Origin: Stutzerimonas kirkiae
GTDB taxonomy: Bacteria; Pseudomonadota; Gammaproteobacteria; Pseudomonadales; Pseudomonadaceae
DNA length: 64,000 nt
Reading direction: 5' to 3'
Assembly (NCBI RefSeq): GCF_004327335.1
Contig: NZ_QJUO01000001.1
Coordinates: forward strand, 305,900-369,899
The stretch's first letter is position 1; every line of letters starts with the position of its first letter. Positions 38,188 to 47,445 of the stretch are shown here, piece by piece. Position numbers and translations under genes: made by a program. Below the pieces are notes generated by a model. That model saw nothing but the letters and a program-made list of their open reading frames with translations. It ran no database searches and was not told the origin of the DNA.

Positions 38188-38595
38188 GTGGAAGAAGTCA
38201 TCGAGCAATTGCGCAGTCTCAACGAACCGGTACCCGTGCCGCTGGAGTTGCCGGACGATGAGCTGCTGGTGGAGATCGAGGAGCAGTTGCTGATCAACCT
38301 GCCCTTCGAACTGCGGGAATTCCTGCTGCAGGTCAGCGATGTCGTGTATGGCCGGTTGGAGCCGGTGACAGCGACCGATCCGCAGTCCCATACCTTCCTG
38401 CCAGAGGTGGCCGCCAATGCCTGGGACGATGGCGTACCCCGCGATCTGCTACCGATCTGCCAGGATGGGCACGATTATTATGTGGTCGACCTGGAAGGCC
38501 AGGTGACATTGTGGGATGGTGCCAGTGGTGAACTGACCGACGAGACATGGGATTCGGTCTGGCACTGGGCCAGGGATGTCTGGCTGGAAAGCTGA
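38188..38595 (+). CDS. SMI1/KNR4 (SUKH)-family protein
   Basis: A 135-residue acidic cytoplasmic protein, started at GTG 38188 with GGGAGG 7 bases upstream. The core PFELREFLLQVSDVVYGRLEPV and the later DGHDYYVVDLEGQVTLWDG follow the SMI1/KNR4 pattern. Members of this superfamily are often immunity proteins of contact-dependent toxins, but no toxin gene is next to it, so it may be a solitary housekeeping member. It is 22 bases before the DUF3301-like gene. Confidence 0.75.
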   Translation: MEEVIEQLRSLNEPVPVPLELPDDELLVEIEEQLLINLPFELREFLLQVSDVVYGRLEPVTATDPQSHTFLPEVAANAWDDGVPRDLLPICQDGHDYYVVDLEGQVTLWDGASGELTDETWDSVWHWARDVWLES

Positions 38596-38617
38596 ACCTA
38601 CGGCCAAGGTCCATTGC

Positions 38618-38992
38618 ATGCTGACGCTGGAAAATTTGTTCATCTTCATGCTGCTCGGCGGCGTTGCCGCCTGGCTGTGGCACTCCCACGGCATCCGCGA
38701 GCGCGCGCTGGCGGCGGTACGCCAGTACTGCAAGCGCCAGGATGTCGAGTGGCTGGACGAGAACGTGGCCTTCCGCCGCCTTGCGTTCGTGCGCGACCGC
38801 AAGGGCCGGCGGCGCCTGGCGCGCATCTACGGTTTCGAGTTCACCGTCACCGGCGAACAGCGCCACCAGGGCAGCGTCACCATGTTCGGCCCGCACCCGG
38901 GCCATATCGAACTCGAACCCCACCCGTTCGACGCCGGGCCGCAACCGCCGAATGTCATTCAACTGGACGAACGGCGCCGCCCGCGGGATTGA
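38618..38992 (+). CDS. DUF3301-like small membrane protein
   Basis: A 124-residue protein started at ATG 38618 (MLTLENLFIFMLLGGVAAWLW), giving one N-terminal membrane helix (residues 4-21). It is followed by a basic cytoplasmic region (RDRKGRRRLARIYGFEFTVTG) and a proline-rich acidic tail. This matches the DUF3301 family of Gammaproteobacteria, function unknown. It converges with the CobW gene with 7 bases between the stops. Confidence 0.75.
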   Translation: MLTLENLFIFMLLGGVAAWLWHSHGIRERALAAVRQYCKRQDVEWLDENVAFRRLAFVRDRKGRRRLARIYGFEFTVTGEQRHQGSVTMFGPHPGHIELEPHPFDAGPQPPNVIQLDERRRPRD

Positions 38993-38999
38993 GCGCCGC

Positions 39000-39980
39000 T
39001 CATGGCCCGGCAGCCACTATCCTGCAGCCCGCAAGCTCACGCTCCAGCGCCGCGACATCCTGTGGACGGGCGAAGATCAATTCGAGCCGGGAATCCTTGC
39101 GCCACTCCGTGGCCCGCCAGTGCAGGGCCTCGCCCTCGAGGGCATTCGCCGACTGCCAGTGATCGTGCCCCCGCATGACCAGCTTGGCCCGTCGCCAGCC
39201 CAGCCCGGCCAGCCAGCCCTGCACCCTGGCCAGGTCGAAGCGCTGGCTCGGGTGCCAACGCCAGCCGATGCTCCAGCCCTCATCCTGCACCTGGTGCTGG
39301 CAGATCGGCTGGGCCAGGTCCAGCCACAGGCTTGCCAATGGCAACGGCCCCGCGCCCACTGCGGGTAACGACGGCGAGCGCTCTACCGCCCGGCAGGCAA
39401 TGCCAGGCAAGCGTTCGAGGGCCAGTTCGCCATGGCGCACCCAGGCGATCGGCAGTGCCGGCAACCGATCGGCGAGCAACGCACGCCGAGGCTCCGTCAG
39501 ATGCTCGCATTTGTTCAGCACCAGTAGCCCCGTTCGCACCAGCAACGCCTCCGGATACGCTGGCAACCCATGCCCCCCGGCCAGGGCGGCCGCATCCAGC
39601 ACCAGCACGCAGGGTTGCAGGGCCAGCACCTCATGCCAGGGCTGACCGGCCAGTTGCCCCAGCAGTTCGTGCGGATGGCCCAGCCCGGATGGCTCGATGA
39701 ACAGGCGATCCGGCCGGGCCTTGCGCAGCAAGCGATTCAGCCCCACCTGGAACGGCACGCCATTGACGCAGCACAGGCAGCCGCCGGCCACCTCGGCGAA
39801 GCTCACGTCATCCGCCGTTCCGCTCAGCAGCGCGGCATCCAGGCCAACGAGGCCGAATTCATTGATCAGGATCGCCCAACGCTCACCTGCCGGCTTCTGC
39901 GCCAACAGGGCACGCAGCAGGCTGGTCTTGCCAGCCCCGAGCGGGCCGGCGATCAGGTGGGTGGGAATCGCGCTCAGCAT
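39000..39980 (-). CDS. CobW/COG0523 metallochaperone GTPase
   Basis: A 326-residue G3E GTPase. The P-loop is GPLGAGKTS (residues 12-20), the metal-binding CxCC is at 68-71 (GGCLCCV), and the base-specificity motif reads NKCE in place of the usual NKxD, a tolerated variant in this family. A C-terminal CobW_C domain covers about 215-310. Such proteins deliver zinc, cobalt or iron to target enzymes. It is divergent from two small secreted-protein genes. A Zur site was not found in the 75-base gap. Confidence 0.85.
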   Translation of the reverse strand: MLSAIPTHLIAGPLGAGKTSLLRALLAQKPAGERWAILINEFGLVGLDAALLSGTADDVSFAEVAGGCLCCVNGVPFQVGLNRLLRKARPDRLFIEPSGLGHPHELLGQLAGQPWHEVLALQPCVLVLDAAALAGGHGLPAYPEALLVRTGLLVLNKCEHLTEPRRALLADRLPALPIAWVRHGELALERLPGIACRAVERSPSLPAVGAGPLPLASLWLDLAQPICQHQVQDEGWSIGWRWHPSQRFDLARVQGWLAGLGWRRAKLVMRGHDHWQSANALEGEALHWRATEWRKDSRLELIFARPQDVAALERELAGCRIVAAGP

Positions 39981-40055
39981 GGCAGGCCCCTATACGAAAA
40001 TCGCCTGGAAGAATGCCATAATCCCGGCCTTAATCCCCTACCCGACGAGGCTGCC

Positions 40056-40409
40056 ATGCGCCTGTTGACCCTGATCCTGTTACTGGCGGCCTCCGGCCAG
40101 GCCCTGGCCGAAGCCTGCCTGATCGTCCCCCAGGAGGCATCGGCGAATATGAGCGTCTGCCAGCAGAACCGCAGCATCCCGCCGCACATATTCCGCGCCG
40201 GCTTCTGCCAGCCACGGATCAACGGGCGCAAGGCCACGATCAGCTTCACCGAGCAGTGCCCGGGCGGCGCCATCGCCACCTGCCGGAATGCCCAGACGCC
40301 CGGCACGCTGTACCGCCAGGACATTCTCTACTATGGCTCGCAGCATGCGCTGGCGGCGCTCAGGAACACCTGCGAGCGGCGCAACAACGGTGTCTGGCTG
40401 GGCCGTTGA
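40056..40409 (+). CDS. small secreted cysteine-containing protein, unknown function
   Basis: A 117-residue protein with a clear signal peptide (MRLLTLILLLAASGQALAEA). Start ATG 40056 follows GACGAGG. The mature part has six Cys (ACLIVP, SVCQQN, GFCQPR, EQCPGG, ATCRNA, NTCERR), so probably three disulfides in the periplasm or outside. I do not recognise the family. It is 75 bases from the divergent CobW gene and is followed by another exported protein, so a metal-related role is possible but unsupported. Confidence 0.7.
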   Translation: MRLLTLILLLAASGQALAEACLIVPQEASANMSVCQQNRSIPPHIFRAGFCQPRINGRKATISFTEQCPGGAIATCRNAQTPGTLYRQDILYYGSQHALAALRNTCERRNNGVWLGR

Positions 40410-40525
40410 ACGGTCCGTGGCAAATTGAATACCGGTCAAGGGTGCGGGTTTTCGCAGGCTCATCCGTCTCTATATATGAGAACGCGTTTCTCGCCCCTGG
40501 AAACCAACCGACGAGGTATTAGCAA

Positions 40526-41149
40526 ATGACGCCGTTCAATAGCCTGCGCACCACCCTGGGCCTGGGTACTCTGTTCGCCTTGCCCATGGCGCAAGCCGAC
40601 TACCTGTGGATCGAGCGTAGCGCCGGGCAACCCGCGAAGGCCTATCTCAGCGAATTCCAGCCTGGCGAGCATCTCGACCTGGGCAAGCTGCGGGAGCCAG
40701 CCGTGCGGCTGGCCGAGGGCAAGGGCGAAGCACCCCGCGTCGAAGCGAACGGCTACCTGATCAGCGCCCCGGTAGCCGGCGACCTGCGCCTGCAGGCCAA
40801 GCTGCCCGAAGGCGGGAAGCTGGTGATCTACGAAGCCAAGGAAGGGCGCGGTGAAACCAAGGCGGTCAACGACCTGGAACTGGTGCCGACCACGCCGGGC
40901 GGCAACACCTTCAAGCTGCACTGGAAGGGCAGCGTGGTTTCCGCCTCGCAGGTCAACGTCTATACCTCGGAACAGTGGAACCGCACGCTCAAGCCCGCCG
41001 AAGACGGCAGTGTCACCCTCGACCCGGTCTTCCCCGCACGCTATGTGCTGGAAGTGACCGCCGAGGTCAACGGCGCGGCCACGGTGGAAGGCAAGCGCTA
41101 TGAGAGCGTGGTGCACGTCGCCACGCTGTCCTTCGACGTGCCCCGCTGA
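40526..41149 (+). CDS. exported DUF4198-like periplasmic protein
   Basis: A 207-residue protein with signal peptide (ending ALPMAQA, about residue 24). The mature sequence YLWIERSAGQPAKAYLSEFQ and the two beta-rich halves recall DUF4198/'GH25-like' periplasmic proteins, often found beside metal transport genes. No catalytic motif is evident. ACGAGG precedes ATG 40526. Transcribed toward, and convergent with, the TRAP binding-protein gene. Confidence 0.65.
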   Translation: MTPFNSLRTTLGLGTLFALPMAQADYLWIERSAGQPAKAYLSEFQPGEHLDLGKLREPAVRLAEGKGEAPRVEANGYLISAPVAGDLRLQAKLPEGGKLVIYEAKEGRGETKAVNDLELVPTTPGGNTFKLHWKGSVVSASQVNVYTSEQWNRTLKPAEDGSVTLDPVFPARYVLEVTAEVNGAATVEGKRYESVVHVATLSFDVPR

Positions 41150-41179
41150 TAGCCCTGTCGGCGGGCCAGCACCCGCCGC

Positions 41180-42283
41180 TCAGCGCCAGTTGTAGAGTTC
41201 CTTCTCCGACAGCTCGTGCATGGCCGCCGCCCGCTGCTGGAAGGCCCGCATCGACTGCCAGATACGCCCGTTCAACTCGCCCTGCGCCGCCAGTTCATCG
41301 AGCACCTGCGCCGACTCGCGCTGCATCGCCTGCAGCACCTCGTCGGGGAAGCGCTTCAGCTCCACGCCCTGCTCCTGCAACTGCTGCAGCGCCAGGGCAT
41401 TGTGGTAGACGTAATCGTCGAGCATGTCCTGGTTGGCGGCGCGTACGGCCTCGGAGAGGATCGCCTGCAGGTCCTCGGGCAGGCTGTCGAAGGCCTGCTG
41501 ATTGACCAGCAGCTCGATCACCGCCTGCGGCTCCTGCCAGGCCGGGTAATAGTAATAGCGGGCCGCCTTGTGCAGGCCGAAGGCCAGGTCATTGTAGGGG
41601 CTGACCCAGTCGGTGGCGTCGATGGCGCCGGTCTGCAGGGCAGTGAACACTTCGCCACCGGGCAGGTTGACGCTGATCGCCCCCAGCCGGCTGAACACTT
41701 CCCCGCCCAGGCCGGGGGTACGGATCTTCAGCCCCTGGAGATCCGCCAGGCCATTGATTTCCTTGTTGAACCAGCCACCCATCTGCATGCCGGAATTGCC
41801 CGCCGCCATCGGCTTCACGCCGAACGGCGCATAGGCCTCCTGCCACAGCGCCAGGCCATCGCCCTTGCTCAGCCAGGCATTCATTTCCAGGGTGGACAGG
41901 CCGAACGGCACGGAAGTGAAGAACTGCGCGGTCGGCACCTTGCCCTTCCAGTAATAGGACGCGCCATGCCCCAATTCCACCGTACCGCGGGACACCGAAT
42001 CGAAGACTTCCAGTGCCGGCACCAGTTCGCCGGCGGCATAGACCTTGATGGTCAGGCGCCCGCCGCTCATGGCGGTGACGCGCTCGGCCAGGCGCTCGGC
42101 GGAAGTGCCGAGGCCAGGGTAGTTCTTCGGCCAGGCGGTGACCATCTTCCAGTGGTAGACCCTGGACGGCTCCGTGGCCGCCGCCCCGGTTTCCGCTGCC
42201 ACGGCAGCCTTTTCCTTGCAGCCCGACAGCATGAAGGCGGTGCACAGCGCCAGCGCGGCGCCGAACAGGTTACGGCGTTTCAT
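41180..42283 (-). CDS. TRAP transporter substrate-binding lipoprotein (DctP, COG4663-like)
   Basis: A 367-residue periplasmic binding protein. Start chosen at ATG 42283 (MKRRNLFGAALALCTAFML), giving a lipoprotein signal with lipobox LSGC. The mature part starts YHWKMVTAWPKNYPGLGTSAE, and the conserved region LQTGAIDATDWVSPYND (about residue 225) identifies the mannitol/chloroaromatic or keto-acid subgroup of DctP. No permease genes are adjacent; the only TRAP permease seen is at the start of the window. uvrD ends 23 bases upstream. Confidence 0.87.
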   Translation of the reverse strand: MKRRNLFGAALALCTAFMLSGCKEKAAVAAETGAAATEPSRVYHWKMVTAWPKNYPGLGTSAERLAERVTAMSGGRLTIKVYAAGELVPALEVFDSVSRGTVELGHGASYYWKGKVPTAQFFTSVPFGLSTLEMNAWLSKGDGLALWQEAYAPFGVKPMAAGNSGMQMGGWFNKEINGLADLQGLKIRTPGLGGEVFSRLGAISVNLPGGEVFTALQTGAIDATDWVSPYNDLAFGLHKAARYYYYPAWQEPQAVIELLVNQQAFDSLPEDLQAILSEAVRAANQDMLDDYVYHNALALQQLQEQGVELKRFPDEVLQAMQRESAQVLDELAAQGELNGRIWQSMRAFQQRAAAMHELSEKELYNWR

Positions 42284-42306
42284 CGACTCTCTTCTCTCTG
42301 GGGAAA

Positions 42307-44514
42307 TTACAATGCCTGCAGCTTGGCGTAGCTCAACATCAGCCACTTGCTGCCTTCGCTCTCGAAATTGACCTGTACCCGGGCCTGGGCGCCCGAGCCT
42401 TCGAAATTGAGGATGGTGCCCTCGCCGAACAGCGAATGGCTGACCCGCTGGCCAAGACTGAAGGGCGTATCCGGCACGCTGGCGCCAGCGAACAGCGAAC
42501 TGCCGCTACTGGCGCGGGAGCCGCCATAGGAGCGGCTGACACTGTTGCTCAGGCGCACTTCGCGGATCAGCTCGGGCGGAATCTCGCGGACGAAACGCGA
42601 CACTTTGTTATAGGTCTCGCTGCCGTACAGGCGTCGGGTTTCGGCGTAGGTGATGGTCAACTGGCGCATCGCCCGGGTGATGCCGACATAGGCCAGGCGC
42701 CGCTCCTCCTCCAGCCGTCCCGGCTCCTCCAGGCTCATCTTGTGCGGGAATAGCCCCTCCTCCATGCCGACCAGGAACACCTGCGGGAACTCCAGGCCCT
42801 TGGCGCTGTGCAGGGTCATCAGTTGCACGCTGTCCTCGTGCTCGCCGGCCTGCTGCTCGCCGGCCTCCAGCGAGGCGTGGTCGAGGAAGGCCGCCAGCGG
42901 TGTCTGTGGCTCGCCCTCGCCGCCCTCCTCGCTCTCGTCGCTGTAGTTGTCGAAGGCGCGGGCGGCGGACACCAGTTCCTCGAGGTTTTCCACCCGCGCC
43001 TGGGCCTTCTCGCCCTTCTCGTCGCGGTGGTAGGCCAGCAGGCCGGACTGCTCGATGACCCGCTGCGCCATGCTGTGCAGTTGCAGGCCCTCGACCTGCA
43101 GGGCCAGGCTGTCGATCAGCTCGACGAAGGCATTCAGCGCACCGGCGGCACGCCCGGAAACGCGCTTGAGGCCGACCGCCTGGTGCAGCGCGGTCCACAG
43201 CGAAACCTCTTCATCGCGCGCCATCTGCCGCAGCGCCTCGACGGTCTTCTCGCCGATGCCGCGCGCCGGCACGTTGATCACCCGCTCCAGCGCCGCATCG
43301 TTGTGGCGGGTCTGGATCAACCGCAGGTAGGCCATGGCGTTCTTGATCTCGGCGCGCTCGAAGAAGCGCTGGCCGCCATAGATGCGATAGGGAATGCGCT
43401 CGCGCAGCAAGGCTTCCTCCAGCACCCGCGACTGGGCGTTGGAGCGGTAGAGTATAGCGATCTCGCTGCGCGACAGGCCGGTCTTCAGTGCCGACTCGAT
43501 GCTCTCGACCACATAGCGCGCTTCGTCGTGCTCGTTGAAGGCGGCGTACAGGCTGAGCGGCTCGCCCTCGTCGCCGTCGGTCCACAGCTCCTTGCCCAGG
43601 CGCCCCTGGTTGTTGGCGATCAATGCGTTGGCCGCCTTGAGGATGCCAGCGGTGGAACGGTAGTTCTGCTCCAGGCGGATGGTCCGGGCATCGCTGAAAT
43701 CGGCGCTGAACTGGTGCAGGTTCTCCACCCGCGCGCCGCGCCAGCCGTAGATCGACTGGTCGTCGTCGCCCACTACCATCAGGCTGTCGCCGCCTGCGGC
43801 AAGAAACCGCAGCCAGGCGTACTGCACGGCGTTGGTGTCCTGGAACTCGTCCACTAGCATATGCCGGAAGCGCCGCTGATAATGCGCCAGCAAGCCTGGG
43901 TGGTCGCGCCACAGTTCCAGCGCGCGCAGCAGCAGCTCGGAGAAGTCGATCACCCCGGCGCGCGCGCAGGCGGCTTCATAGGCTTCGTAGATCGAACGCA
44001 TGGTGGCCAGGAACAGGTCGCCACTGGCCTGGATGTTCTGCGGCCGGTGGCCTTCGTCCTTCTGCCCGTTGATGAACCACTGGGCCTGGCGCGCCGGCCA
44101 CTTGTTGTCGTCCAGCCCCAGCTCGCGGATCACTCGCTTGACCAGGCGTTGCTGGTCGTCGGAATCGAGGATCTGGAAATTCTGCGCCAGCCCCGCCTCC
44201 TGCCAGTGCGCCCGCAGCAGGCGGTGCGCCAGGCCGTGGAAGGTGCCGACCCACATGCGTTGCGGGTTGACCTGCAGCAGTTGCTCCAGGCGCTGGCGCA
44301 TCTCGGCGGCGGCCTTGTTGGTGAAGGTGACCGCCAGGATCGAGTGCAGCGAAGCCTGTTCGACCTGGTGCAGCCAGGCGATACGGTGCACCAGCACACG
44401 GGTCTTGCCGGAGCCGGCGCCGGCCAGCACCAGTTGCCGCCCGAGCGGCGCGGTGACCGCCTGGCGCTGGGCATCGTTGAGGGAGTTCAGGAGGTGGGAT
44501 ATGTCATCGTGCAT
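42307..44514 (-). CDS. uvrD: DNA helicase II, UvrD
   Basis: A 735-residue SF1A helicase for nucleotide-excision and mismatch repair. Walker A AGAGSGKT (residues 31-38), motif II VDEFQDTNAVQY, motif III GDDDQSIYGWRGA, and motifs V/VI near MTLHSAKGLEFPQVF and EERRLAYVGITRA are all present. The length and C-terminal SLGQRVSHSLFGEGTILNFEG domain (UvrD Tudor-like) fit UvrD and not Rep or PcrA. Divergent from the diguanylate-related gene. Confidence 0.97.
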   Translation of the reverse strand: MHDDISHLLNSLNDAQRQAVTAPLGRQLVLAGAGSGKTRVLVHRIAWLHQVEQASLHSILAVTFTNKAAAEMRQRLEQLLQVNPQRMWVGTFHGLAHRLLRAHWQEAGLAQNFQILDSDDQQRLVKRVIRELGLDDNKWPARQAQWFINGQKDEGHRPQNIQASGDLFLATMRSIYEAYEAACARAGVIDFSELLLRALELWRDHPGLLAHYQRRFRHMLVDEFQDTNAVQYAWLRFLAAGGDSLMVVGDDDQSIYGWRGARVENLHQFSADFSDARTIRLEQNYRSTAGILKAANALIANNQGRLGKELWTDGDEGEPLSLYAAFNEHDEARYVVESIESALKTGLSRSEIAILYRSNAQSRVLEEALLRERIPYRIYGGQRFFERAEIKNAMAYLRLIQTRHNDAALERVINVPARGIGEKTVEALRQMARDEEVSLWTALHQAVGLKRVSGRAAGALNAFVELIDSLALQVEGLQLHSMAQRVIEQSGLLAYHRDEKGEKAQARVENLEELVSAARAFDNYSDESEEGGEGEPQTPLAAFLDHASLEAGEQQAGEHEDSVQLMTLHSAKGLEFPQVFLVGMEEGLFPHKMSLEEPGRLEEERRLAYVGITRAMRQLTITYAETRRLYGSETYNKVSRFVREIPPELIREVRLSNSVSRSYGGSRASSGSSLFAGASVPDTPFSLGQRVSHSLFGEGTILNFEGSGAQARVQVNFESEGSKWLMLSYAKLQAL

Positions 44515-44697
44515 CGCGGCATTCTAGCCGCAAATGCCTGAATCTGTCCGTTACGCGAAACAGCGCTACCCCTGGACCATGGGATACCCGCCCAACGGTG
44601 AGTTGACAGCGGTGGCTCGGTCAGCCAGTTTCCCCTTTCCAGAAGACTTCACCAATCGCCCCTCGACCCGAACGCCGGATAAGTACAAGAAAAGACG

Positions 44698-46470
44698 ATG
44701 ACTGATCAAGCCCGCTCCCCGCATACACCAGACCGTGTCGGCCAGGAAGATGCCGACACGAGCGCAGCGCGGGACAAAGGGAAGGATTCGCAGAGCGAAC
44801 GTACACGCCTGGCGGCGGCGGCTTTCGAGGTTGCCGCCGAAGGCATCCTGATTCTCGACGCAAGCTACCGGGTACTGGAGCTCAACGAGGCCTTCTGCCG
44901 GCTTTCGGGCTACTCGCGGCAGGACATCGTTGGCCGGGACATCATGGAACTGACCTCCTCGCCCGATCTGCGCGAGCAGTTCCTGACCATCCACGAAGCG
45001 CTGCAACAGGAAGGCTGCTGGCAGGGCGAACTGGTCGAGTCGCGCAAGGACGGCCAGCTCTATCCCCAGTGGGTGCGCTTGCGCGTGGCCCGCGACGAGC
45101 GCGGCGAGATCACCAACATCATCGCCTTCGTCTCCGATGTCAGCCAGCGCCGCCAGGTCGAAGAGCGCCTGCGCTACCTGACCCATTACGATGAACTGAC
45201 CGGCCTGGCCAATCGCCGGCAGTTGCAGGAGCAGTTGCAGGAGGCCTGCCAGCATATCCGCCCCGGCAGCAGCCTGACGTTGCTGTATATCGACCTGGAC
45301 CGTTTCAAGATCCTCAATGACAGCCTTGGCCACGAAGTCGCGGACCGCCTGCTGTACCAGATATCGCGCCGCCTGATGCACACCCTGCCCAACGCGGAGG
45401 CCATCGCCCGCCTGTCGGGCGACGAGTTCGCCATTCTGCTCGATACCCACCAGAGCCTGTCGAGCCTGAGCCAGATCGGCAGAAAACTGCTGTCGAAGAT
45501 CCGCAAGCCGATCCTCATCGAGAACCGCGAGCTGGTGATCAGCGCCTCCATCGGCATCAGCCTGATGCCCGAGCATGCCCGCGACCCTTCCGACCTGCTG
45601 CGCCGGGCGAATATCGCCATGCAACAGGCCAAGCACCTGGGCGGCAACACCCTGCAATTCTTCACCGACGGCCTGCGCACCTCCAGCCTGGAAAAGCTGC
45701 AGATGGAGCACGAGTTGCGCAAGGCCCTCAGCAGCGGGCAGTTGGAAGTCTTCTACCAACCCCGCCTGGACCTGCACAGCAAACGCATCGAAGCGGTCGA
45801 GGCCCTGGTGCGCTGGCGACATCCCGAGCACGGCCTGATCGCCCCAGGGCAGTTCATTGACCTGGCCGAGGAAACCGGGCTGATCATTCCACTGGGCGAG
45901 CAGGTGCTGCGCCAGGCCTGCCAGCAGACGCACCAGTGGCGACAAGCGGGCGAGGCCGACCTGCGTGTTTCGGTCAACCTGTCAGTCAAGCAGTTGCGCC
46001 AGGGGAACTTCGTCAGCCTGGTACGCCAGGTGCTCGAAGAAACCGGGCTGGCCCCCGAACGCCTGGAGCTGGAACTGACCGAAAGCCAGTTGCTGGACGA
46101 CATCGACAACGCCATCAACATCTGCCGCCAGTTGCGTGCCCTCGGCGTGCAACTGGCCATCGACGACTTCGGCACCGGCTACTCCTCCCTGAGCTACCTG
46201 AAGCGCTTCCCGGTCAACTACGTCAAGATCGACCGCTCGTTCATCAGCGAACTCGACCTCACCGACGAAGGTGCCGCCATCGCCCGGGCGATCATCGCCA
46301 TGGTCCATGCACTGGGACTCAAGGCCGTCGCCGAAGGCGTCGAGATCCAGGCCCAGATGGATTTCCTCGCCGCGCAGGGCTGCGACGAGGTGCAGGGCTA
46401 CCTGCTGTGCAAACCCGTGGAAGCGGCGCGACTCCTGGAATTCATCAGGGCCCATGGTCTGTTGCCATAG
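44698..46470 (+). CDS. PAS-GGDEF-EAL cyclic-di-GMP protein
   Basis: A 590-residue cytoplasmic signalling protein with no membrane segments. PAS domain about residues 40-150 (ILILDASYRVLELNEAFCRLSG), GGDEF about 160-325, EAL about 335-585. The GGDEF signature is SGDEF (240-244), a changed first Gly that may reduce cyclase activity. The EAL domain is intact: EAL at 368-370, DDFGTGYSSLSYL, VKIDRSFI and AEGVE, so it is most likely a c-di-GMP phosphodiesterase controlled by its PAS. Divergent from uvrD. A REP pair starts at its stop. Confidence 0.92.
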   Translation: MTDQARSPHTPDRVGQEDADTSAARDKGKDSQSERTRLAAAAFEVAAEGILILDASYRVLELNEAFCRLSGYSRQDIVGRDIMELTSSPDLREQFLTIHEALQQEGCWQGELVESRKDGQLYPQWVRLRVARDERGEITNIIAFVSDVSQRRQVEERLRYLTHYDELTGLANRRQLQEQLQEACQHIRPGSSLTLLYIDLDRFKILNDSLGHEVADRLLYQISRRLMHTLPNAEAIARLSGDEFAILLDTHQSLSSLSQIGRKLLSKIRKPILIENRELVISASIGISLMPEHARDPSDLLRRANIAMQQAKHLGGNTLQFFTDGLRTSSLEKLQMEHELRKALSSGQLEVFYQPRLDLHSKRIEAVEALVRWRHPEHGLIAPGQFIDLAEETGLIIPLGEQVLRQACQQTHQWRQAGEADLRVSVNLSVKQLRQGNFVSLVRQVLEETGLAPERLELELTESQLLDDIDNAINICRQLRALGVQLAIDDFGTGYSSLSYLKRFPVNYVKIDRSFISELDLTDEGAAIARAIIAMVHALGLKAVAEGVEIQAQMDFLAAQGCDEVQGYLLCKPVEAARLLEFIRAHGLLP

Positions 46471-46531
46471 GCGCGGGCTCGCCCGCGAAGTGCCTGCCGG
46501 CAAGGCTATTCGCGGCCAAGGCCGCTCCTAC
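46467..46531. repeat. REP doublet (inverted pair)
   Basis: Two Pseudomonas REP-like sequences in inverted orientation: the second reads CTATTCGCGGCCAAGGCC then GCTCCTAC, and the first, read on the minus strand, CTTCGCGGGCGAGCCCGC then GCCTAT. Such pairs (REPINs) are mobilised by RAYT transposases; none is in this window. Confidence 0.75.
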
Positions 46532-46701
46532 GGATGTGCGGCGGCCCTCCGGCACCTGATGCTCGGAATGCCAACGGCCCGGCTTTGTGTCGGTTAGGAT
46601 ACATAGCCGACATGCTCCGGATACCCGCAGCACCGAGCATGAGACCCGGTAGCCGGGACGACACCCTATCCTCCACCCTTCGCAAATGGAGCCTGCCTCC
46701 A

Positions 46702-47445
46702 GTGCATGCCTCTTCCGCCCTTGAGCCGCGCCCACGCACGACCCGCGCCCTGATCGTCGATGACAACCAGGAGCTGCGGGGACTGCTCGGCGACTACCTG
46801 ATCCGCTTCAACATCGACAGCGAAGCCGTCGGCGATGGCACGGGCATGCGCCGCGCCATGGCCCAGGCGCACTTCGACGTGATCATCCTCGACCTCATGC
46901 TGCCCGGCGAAGACGGCCTGTGCCTGTGCCGTGAACTGCGCGCCAGCTCGGCGATCCCGATCCTGATGCTCACCGCTCGCTGCGAGCCTACCGACCGTAT
47001 CATCGGCCTGGAACTGGGTGCCGACGACTACATGGCCAAGCCCTTCGAGCCGCGCGAACTGGTGGCCCGCATCCAGAGCATCCTGCGGCGGGTGCGCGAT
47101 GGCCGCGAGGGCGGACGCGACGAACCGCCGAGCCTGCTGCATTTCTCCGGCTGGACGTTGCACTGCGCACTGCGCCAATTACAATCGGCCAGCGGTCTGC
47201 TGGTGCCATTGTCGAACGCGGAGTTCCGCCTGCTCTGGGCCTTCATCGAGCGACCACGCCGGGTACTCAGCCGCGAGTTGCTGCTCGATGCCGCGCGCGG
47301 GCGCTCCATCGAGGCCTTCGATCGCAGTATCGACCTGCTCGTCTCCCGCCTGCGGCAGAAGCTCGACGACAACCCGCGCAACCCATCGCTGATCAAGACG
47401 GTGCGTGGCGAAGGCTATCTGTTCGACGTTGCCGAGATCCACTGA
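46702..47445 (+). CDS. OmpR-family response regulator
   Basis: A 247-residue response regulator. Start taken as GTG 46702, with GGAG 10 bases upstream; ATG 46639 and 46612 are in-frame alternatives that would add an unusual N-terminal tail. Receiver: Asp-Asp 20-21 (ALIVDDN), phospho-acceptor Asp64 (IILDLMLPGEDG), Lys of MAKPFEPREL. C-terminal winged helix about 150-245 (LLVPLSNAEFRLLWAFIERPRRVLSREL). Its stop overlaps the kinase start by one base (TGATG), so they form one two-component system. Confidence 0.9.
   Translation: MHASSALEPRPRTTRALIVDDNQELRGLLGDYLIRFNIDSEAVGDGTGMRRAMAQAHFDVIILDLMLPGEDGLCLCRELRASSAIPILMLTARCEPTDRIIGLELGADDYMAKPFEPRELVARIQSILRRVRDGREGGRDEPPSLLHFSGWTLHCALRQLQSASGLLVPLSNAEFRLLWAFIERPRRVLSRELLLDAARGRSIEAFDRSIDLLVSRLRQKLDDNPRNPSLIKTVRGEGYLFDVAEIH

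Noticed and set aside
38188..38595. SMI1/KNR4 protein as an immunity gene of a toxin system
   Set aside because: No polymorphic toxin, Rhs or CDI gene is adjacent, and the protein sits alone among housekeeping-type genes.
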